63,443 nucleotides of DNA from positions 1 through 63,443 of the forward strand of contig JAOUBX010000018.1 in NCBI GenBank assembly GCA_029860075.1, read 5' to 3'. The translations under genes were made by a program, and so were the position numbers. The notes beneath the pieces are model-generated. The model searched no databases, was not told the origin of the DNA, and saw nothing but the letters and a program-made list of their open reading frames with translations. The DNA comes from Deltaproteobacteria bacterium (GTDB taxonomy: Bacteria > Desulfobacterota > JADFVX01). Positions 62,432-63,443 of this stretch are shown here, piece after piece; within the stretch, counting starts at the first letter, position 1, and each line of letters starts with the position of its first letter.

Positions 62432-62568
62432 AAAAAATGAAAAGCCTGCAGCATCAATAGGCACAAGTAAATGAGCCTCCAATAACCGGGTGAAGGGGAC
62501 GCATTCCGAAGGTTTCATGCGCGCCCGGCCCTGGGTCTTGGGCTGCAGATTTATACACATATTTTAAT

Positions 62569-62946
62569 ATGAAAAATGTGAGAGCAATACTTACACAAAG
62601 CTTGGAATTGGCTTCAGCAAACAAGCCAAGGGAAGCGCTGTCAATCATCGACAAAGGCATTGATACTGCCCTTAGAGAGAGTGATACTCATTGTATAGCA
62701 AGTTTATCTAAACAGGCTGGTGTTATATCTTATAGTGGCATAGGCGATATTGGGAAAGCTAAAGAATATTATGAATTAGCGCTAGAGTACAATTTTGAAC
62801 CAGATCCTTATTTGCACCTTGCTTTGGGCGATATTTGTACAGACTTAAATGAATCTGCTTTAGCGAAACAGCACTATAAAACCGGCTATGAGCTAGCCAA
62901 AAAAGCGAATGACGCAGATTTGATGGAATTGCTGTCAAAAAACTGA
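62569..62946 (+). CDS. Small TPR-like protein
   Basis: 125 residues, helical, about three TPR-like units (SLELASANKPREALSIIDKG, AKEYYELALEYN, ALAKQHYKTGYELA). No signal peptide. Unknown function, probably a binding adaptor. It lies after the membrane TPR protein with a 137-base gap. Confidence 0.65.
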   Translation: MKNVRAILTQSLELASANKPREALSIIDKGIDTALRESDTHCIASLSKQAGVISYSGIGDIGKAKEYYELALEYNFEPDPYLHLALGDICTDLNESALAKQHYKTGYELAKKANDADLMELLSKN

Positions 62947-63204
62947 GAAGCCCAACCCGTTGCCAACTCAAATCGCACGATAGGCGGTCCGAATAAAAAA
63001 CAAACATTTCGCGCGGCCGGTTAGCGTAAACTTTGAACTTGCAGGATTACTCAATCGGTATATTTTACAAAAAAGGGGGGGCATATTTAGCCTGTATTGG
63101 ACGACCTCGGTACCAGGAATCATTTTGGCGCCCCCATATTTTAAGGTTTTCAGATTAAATTGAGTTTTCCTACAGACTCGTTATGTGTAATATGTTGTAT
63201 ATTT

Positions 63205-63369
63205 ATGAATCGTAGAAAATTTATTATTAATACTTCATTCGTTCTCGCAACGATTGCGTTTGGAGCTTTTTATTGGGGCAAACGCTGGAAGTATATTGTC
63301 ATTCACCATAGTGGCGGGTTGAACTCAACCGCTTACGCGGGAAAAAGACTCCAAACCTTCCCTTCTTGA
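63205..63369 (+). pseudogene. 5' fragment of an N-acetylmuramoyl-L-alanine amidase-like gene
   Basis: 54 codons. It begins MNRRKFIINTS, a twin-arginine-like or signal-anchor start, then a hydrophobic stretch, then KYIVIHHSGG, which is the opening of amidase_2/PGRP domains. After this the sequence loses the fold (LNSTAYAGKRLQTFPS) and stops. A whole amidase needs about 130 more residues, so this looks like a truncated gene. The zinc His of the motif remains, but the rest is missing. Confidence 0.6.
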
Positions 63370-63416
63370 ATACAGGTGATAGTCTCTCTAATTTGACTGC
63401 TTCCCTATGGGTGTTA

Positions 63417-63443
63417 CCTTTTTCTTAAACCCTAAGAAAAAGG
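63417..63443. repeat. Perfect hairpin at the window end
   Basis: CCTTTTTCTTA / TAAGAAAAAGG, 11 bp each, with an AACCC loop. It ends exactly at the last base, so its surroundings are unknown. Could be a terminator or an end of a repeat. Confidence 0.6.

Noticed and set aside
1..63443. CRISPR array, prophage, integron or toxin-antitoxin pair
   Set aside because: No regularly spaced repeats, no integrase, transposase, capsid or tail genes, and no recognisable antitoxin-toxin pair were seen.

Overview
The window reads as chromosomal DNA of a diderm, probably anaerobic or microaerophilic bacterium. The gene set recalls the Desulfobacterota (former Deltaproteobacteria), but no rRNA or other phylogenetic marker is present, so this is inference. 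Supporting signs are periplasmic and lipoprotein signal peptides, a type IV pilus motor cluster with a PilS/PilR pair, a di-haem peroxidase, haemerythrin and ferritin-like proteins, a pyrophosphate-type phosphofructokinase and a probable selenoprotein. I see no rRNA, tRNA, CRISPR array, prophage or integrase. TTG and GTG starts with good Shine-Dalgarno sites are frequent.

Layout. 0-4.5 kb: di-haem cytochrome c peroxidase, zinc-ribbon proteins, a lone PAS protein, an ArsC/Spx-like protein and a zinc alcohol dehydrogenase. 4.7-9.5 kb: a PAS-GAF histidine kinase, then a DUF1232 gene overlapping an ABC exporter pair. 9.5-11.1 kb: dnaB. 11.1-22.5 kb, minus strand: ribF, a flippase-like membrane protein and a DUF2723 protein, then pilB-pilT-pilC-pilS-pilR with no pilA. 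22.6-28.9 kb: dGTPase, PHP phosphoesterase, glutaredoxin-like and RRM proteins, and a set of polytopic proteins resembling lipid-linked glycosyltransferases. 29.2-32.0 kb: small redox/stress genes (ferritin-like, HNH, DUF1456, haemerythrin, DUF3185-like), ending in a C_GCAxxG_C_C-family gene whose first conserved Cys codon is an in-frame TGA followed by a SECIS-like hairpin. 32.0-37 kb: an AT-rich gap, a cold-shock gene with a long structured leader, a receiver-only regulator, a thioesterase, an extensin-like lipoprotein and a transpeptidase.

37.1-44.6 kb is the most interesting gene group. It carries DUF350, small membrane proteins, a membrane-fused spermidine-synthase-like enzyme, an unknown protein, a J-domain-like protein with HSD in place of HPD, an RCK potassium channel, a DUF2170 (YjfI-like) protein, a PspA/IM30 (YjfJ-like) protein and an acidic partner. 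It looks like an expanded relative of the E. coli yjf/PspA membrane-stress operon, tied to polyamine and potassium homeostasis. 44.8-57.6 kb: a multi-PAS GGDEF-EAL protein, an alpha/beta hydrolase, DUF423, an M48 protease, DUF924, alaC, lipA and a PPi-phosphofructokinase. 58-63.4 kb: a methyltransferase beside a B12-binding radical SAM protein, TPR proteins and a truncated amidase fragment.

A dispersed repeat of about 175 bp occurs three times (38.9, 55.1 and 60.4 kb). Two copies are flanked by 5-bp direct repeats and have imperfect inverted ends, as expected of a miniature transposable element. One copy sits inside the PspA/polyamine locus.
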